From contig JAFKFJ010000197.1 of the NCBI GenBank assembly GCA_017307335.1, forward strand, positions 1-34,536: a DNA stretch of 34,536 bases. The letters are read 5' to 3'. The notes under the pieces are model-generated. The model saw nothing but the letters and a program-made list of their open reading frames with translations. It was not told the DNA's origin and ran no database searches. This DNA is from Alphaproteobacteria bacterium (GTDB lineage: Bacteria > Pseudomonadota > Alphaproteobacteria > Acetobacterales > Acetobacteraceae). Shown piece after piece: positions 33,494 through 34,536 of the stretch. The position numbers and the translations under genes are program-made. How positions within the stretch are numbered: the stretch's first letter is position 1; every line of letters begins with the position of its first letter.

Positions 33494-34096
33494 TCAGGCG
33501 TCATCGAGCGCTTCCAGTCCCGCCCCTTGCAACGCCCGCTTGACGCTCGTGCGCGGATAGGGCCGGCCCGCCTTGGGATAGGCTTCCGCATAGGCCTGGG
33601 CCGTCTCGACCTGATTGCGTGACAGCGATGGGTAGTCCTTCAGGACCTGCTCGATCGGGGCACCGCCCTCGAGCAAGGCGGCGATGCGATAGACCTCGGT
33701 GGACGTGCCCTTCAGCATCGGCTCGCCGTCGACCCGGAACTCGACCTTGTTGGCGAGTGCAGCGAGATCGGTCGTGCGGCGCTCAACCTCCCTTACCAGA
33801 TCACTGACGGAGATCCGAAACCGCCCGAATCGGACTTCGTCGTGGTGCTCGATCGGCGCCTGTTGGAGCGCCTCGTAGAATTCCGTGCGCGCCTTGGGCG
33901 TGAGTTCATCGCGCAGCGCCCGCACGGCATAGAGATAGAAGAGGTCGCGCCATTCGATCGCGCGCACGGGTGCGCCGGCGCGGCGAAGCAGCACCGGACG
34001 AACCGGGCCGGCATCTAGGGCCTTCTTCACAGCCCGGACGGGTTCGCGCAGAACGAACGCAGCTTCGGCAGCGGTGAATTGGGCGGAATGGGCCAT
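33494..34096 (-). CDS. DUF433-type antitoxin (VapB45-like) partner of VapC
   Basis: Probable antitoxin and autorepressor, 200 residues. The N-terminal part (QFTAAEAAFVLREPVRAVKKALD) looks like a helix-turn-helix, similar to large antitoxins such as M. tuberculosis Rv2018. The C-terminal part is a DUF433 domain: GEPMLKGTSTEVYRIAALLE, then APIEQVLKDYPSLSRNQVETA. I choose ATG 34096, five bases after AGGAGG; GTG 34102 would overlap that ribosome-binding site. It is longer than the usual 70-90-residue VapB. A matching promoter/operator lies directly upstream. Confidence 0.88.
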   Translation of the reverse strand: MAHSAQFTAAEAAFVLREPVRAVKKALDAGPVRPVLLRRAGAPVRAIEWRDLFYLYAVRALRDELTPKARTEFYEALQQAPIEHHDEVRFGRFRISVSDLVREVERRTTDLAALANKVEFRVDGEPMLKGTSTEVYRIAALLEGGAPIEQVLKDYPSLSRNQVETAQAYAEAYPKAGRPYPRTSVKRALQGAGLEALDDA

Positions 34097-34107
34097 TCGC
34101 ACCTCCT

Positions 34108-34148
34108 AATACGACCCCAAAGATAGGGTTGTATTGGATCGTCGTCAA
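34108..34148 (-). promoter_or_regulatory. Promoter and operator of the DUF433-vapC pair
   Basis: On the minus strand TTGACG (34143-34148) and TATCTT (34120-34125) are separated by 17 bp, a good sigma70-type promoter. An inverted repeat AATACGACCC / GGGTTGTATT (34108-34117 and 34126-34135, nine of ten pairs) flanks the -10 element. This is the arrangement expected for antitoxin autorepression. The ribosome-binding site AGGAGG follows immediately. Confidence 0.7.
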
Positions 34149-34378
34149 GGACAGCACTCACGTCGCGCAAACCCGGGGAAGCATATGACCAGATTTCAGA
34201 GCTTCCGGCTCTCCGGCTGATTGGAAGTCACCAGGCTGCAGATTGGAACTTATCAGAAGGTCCGTGCAGGTTAAGCCCTTGAGGGGAAGCCCTTCCCCTT
34301 GGCCCGCGCCACGGTCGCCGGCGCATCCCCTTCTGCGGGGAGGTCCCCGCAACGCCCCCTTTTGGAGTGAGAGTGCGG
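34149..34378. other. No recognisable gene between the vapB promoter and the intron fragment
   Basis: I see no coding sequence with homology here. Short open frames on the minus strand are low-complexity Arg/Gly/Pro translations. Small inverted stretches such as AAGCCCTTCCCCTT and GGGGAGGTCCCC occur but form no known RNA that I can name. The stretch may be intron or island debris. Confidence 0.4.
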
Positions 34379-34536
34379 ACCGGGTTCGCCGGTAGAGTAG
34401 GGATGAAGCGCCTTGCTCCGTTGCCGAGGCAGGTTTCTTCATCCCCCGCTCCGAACCGGACGTGCAGGTTTCCCTGCATCCGGCTCTCCATGCGTGGCAT
34501 CGCCACGGGTGGTCCTCACAGCGTGGTGAGGGTGTT
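34379..34536 (-). ncRNA. Group II intron-like fragment (structured hairpin with GAAA loop)
   Basis: On the minus strand GAGCCGGATGCAGG, a GAAA loop (34469-34472) and CCTGCACGTCCGGTTC (34453-34468) form a near-perfect hairpin with a 2-nt bulge, followed by GGAGCGGGGGATGAAGAAAC. I recognise this as the conserved segment found just upstream of the reverse transcriptase ORF in bacterial group II introns. No reverse transcriptase frame follows within the 280 bp before the vapB promoter. The intron is therefore probably a remnant with its ORF deleted. The upstream part is outside the window. Confidence 0.5.

Noticed and set aside
34158..34506. Two overlapping minus-strand open frames of about 92-94 residues
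   Set aside because: They run through the group II intron hairpin and are of the kind commonly mispredicted from intron RNA.
1..34536. CRISPR arrays, rRNA genes, riboswitches
   Set aside because: No regularly spaced direct repeats, no rRNA signature sequence and no riboswitch consensus were recognised when reading both strands.

Overview
The window is very GC-rich with strong third-position GC bias. Its gene families fit a high-GC alphaproteobacterium, possibly a Rhodospirillales/Acetobacteraceae- or Hyphomicrobiales-like lineage: an NAD-linked molybdenum formate dehydrogenase of the FdsGBACD type, PutA with an N-terminal ribbon-helix-helix domain, Dpp-type and Liv-type ABC importers, and alphaproteobacterial-looking IS relics. 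The genus cannot be fixed from the sequence alone.

Region 1 (1-8608). A glutamate dehydrogenase (minus strand, running off the left edge) diverges from a LysR regulator. The regulator precedes a plus-strand formate dehydrogenase operon, fdsG-fdsB-fdsA-[two extra genes]-fdsC-fdsD. The two extra genes between fdsA and fdsC encode an RNase A-like toxin domain behind a signal peptide (bacterial RNase A / CdiA-CT family) and a CdiI_2-type immunity protein. There is no CdiA or CdiB nearby, and both outer junctions overlap their fds neighbours by 4 bp. This toxin-immunity cassette embedded in a formate dehydrogenase operon is the most unusual observation here.

Region 2 (8576-22837). Ten minus-strand genes in a row form a probable import and catabolic operon. 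In transcription order they are an M19 dipeptidase, an aldo/keto reductase, a peptide-type ABC importer (binding protein, two permeases, a fused double ATPase), an M24 protein with the complete active-site residue set of the DMSP lyase DddP, an ornithine cyclodeaminase/ketimine reductase-family enzyme, trifunctional PutA and an Asp/Glu-racemase-family protein. Three GTTGCA PutA operator motifs lie at the putA start. The likely flow is peptide or proline derivative -> proline -> glutamate, which the glutamate dehydrogenase could pass to 2-oxoglutarate. This operon meets the fds operon tail to tail with a 33-bp coding overlap.

Region 3 (22931-34536). A tRNA-Arg(CCT) marks the start of a decayed genomic island. 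It holds a frameshifted, truncated tyrosine integrase, a rearranged IS5-family transposase with a small coupled gene, an intact branched-chain-amino-acid-type ABC importer (livGFHMK), an IS3-family relic, a lysR pseudogene caught between two insertion sequences, and an IS630-family transposase in two frames joined at an A7 run. After these come a second frameshifted integrase, a VapBC-type toxin-antitoxin pair (DUF433 antitoxin plus PIN toxin) with a readable promoter/operator, and a structured group II intron fragment at the right edge. No attR copy of the tRNA end was seen, so the island probably continues to the right.
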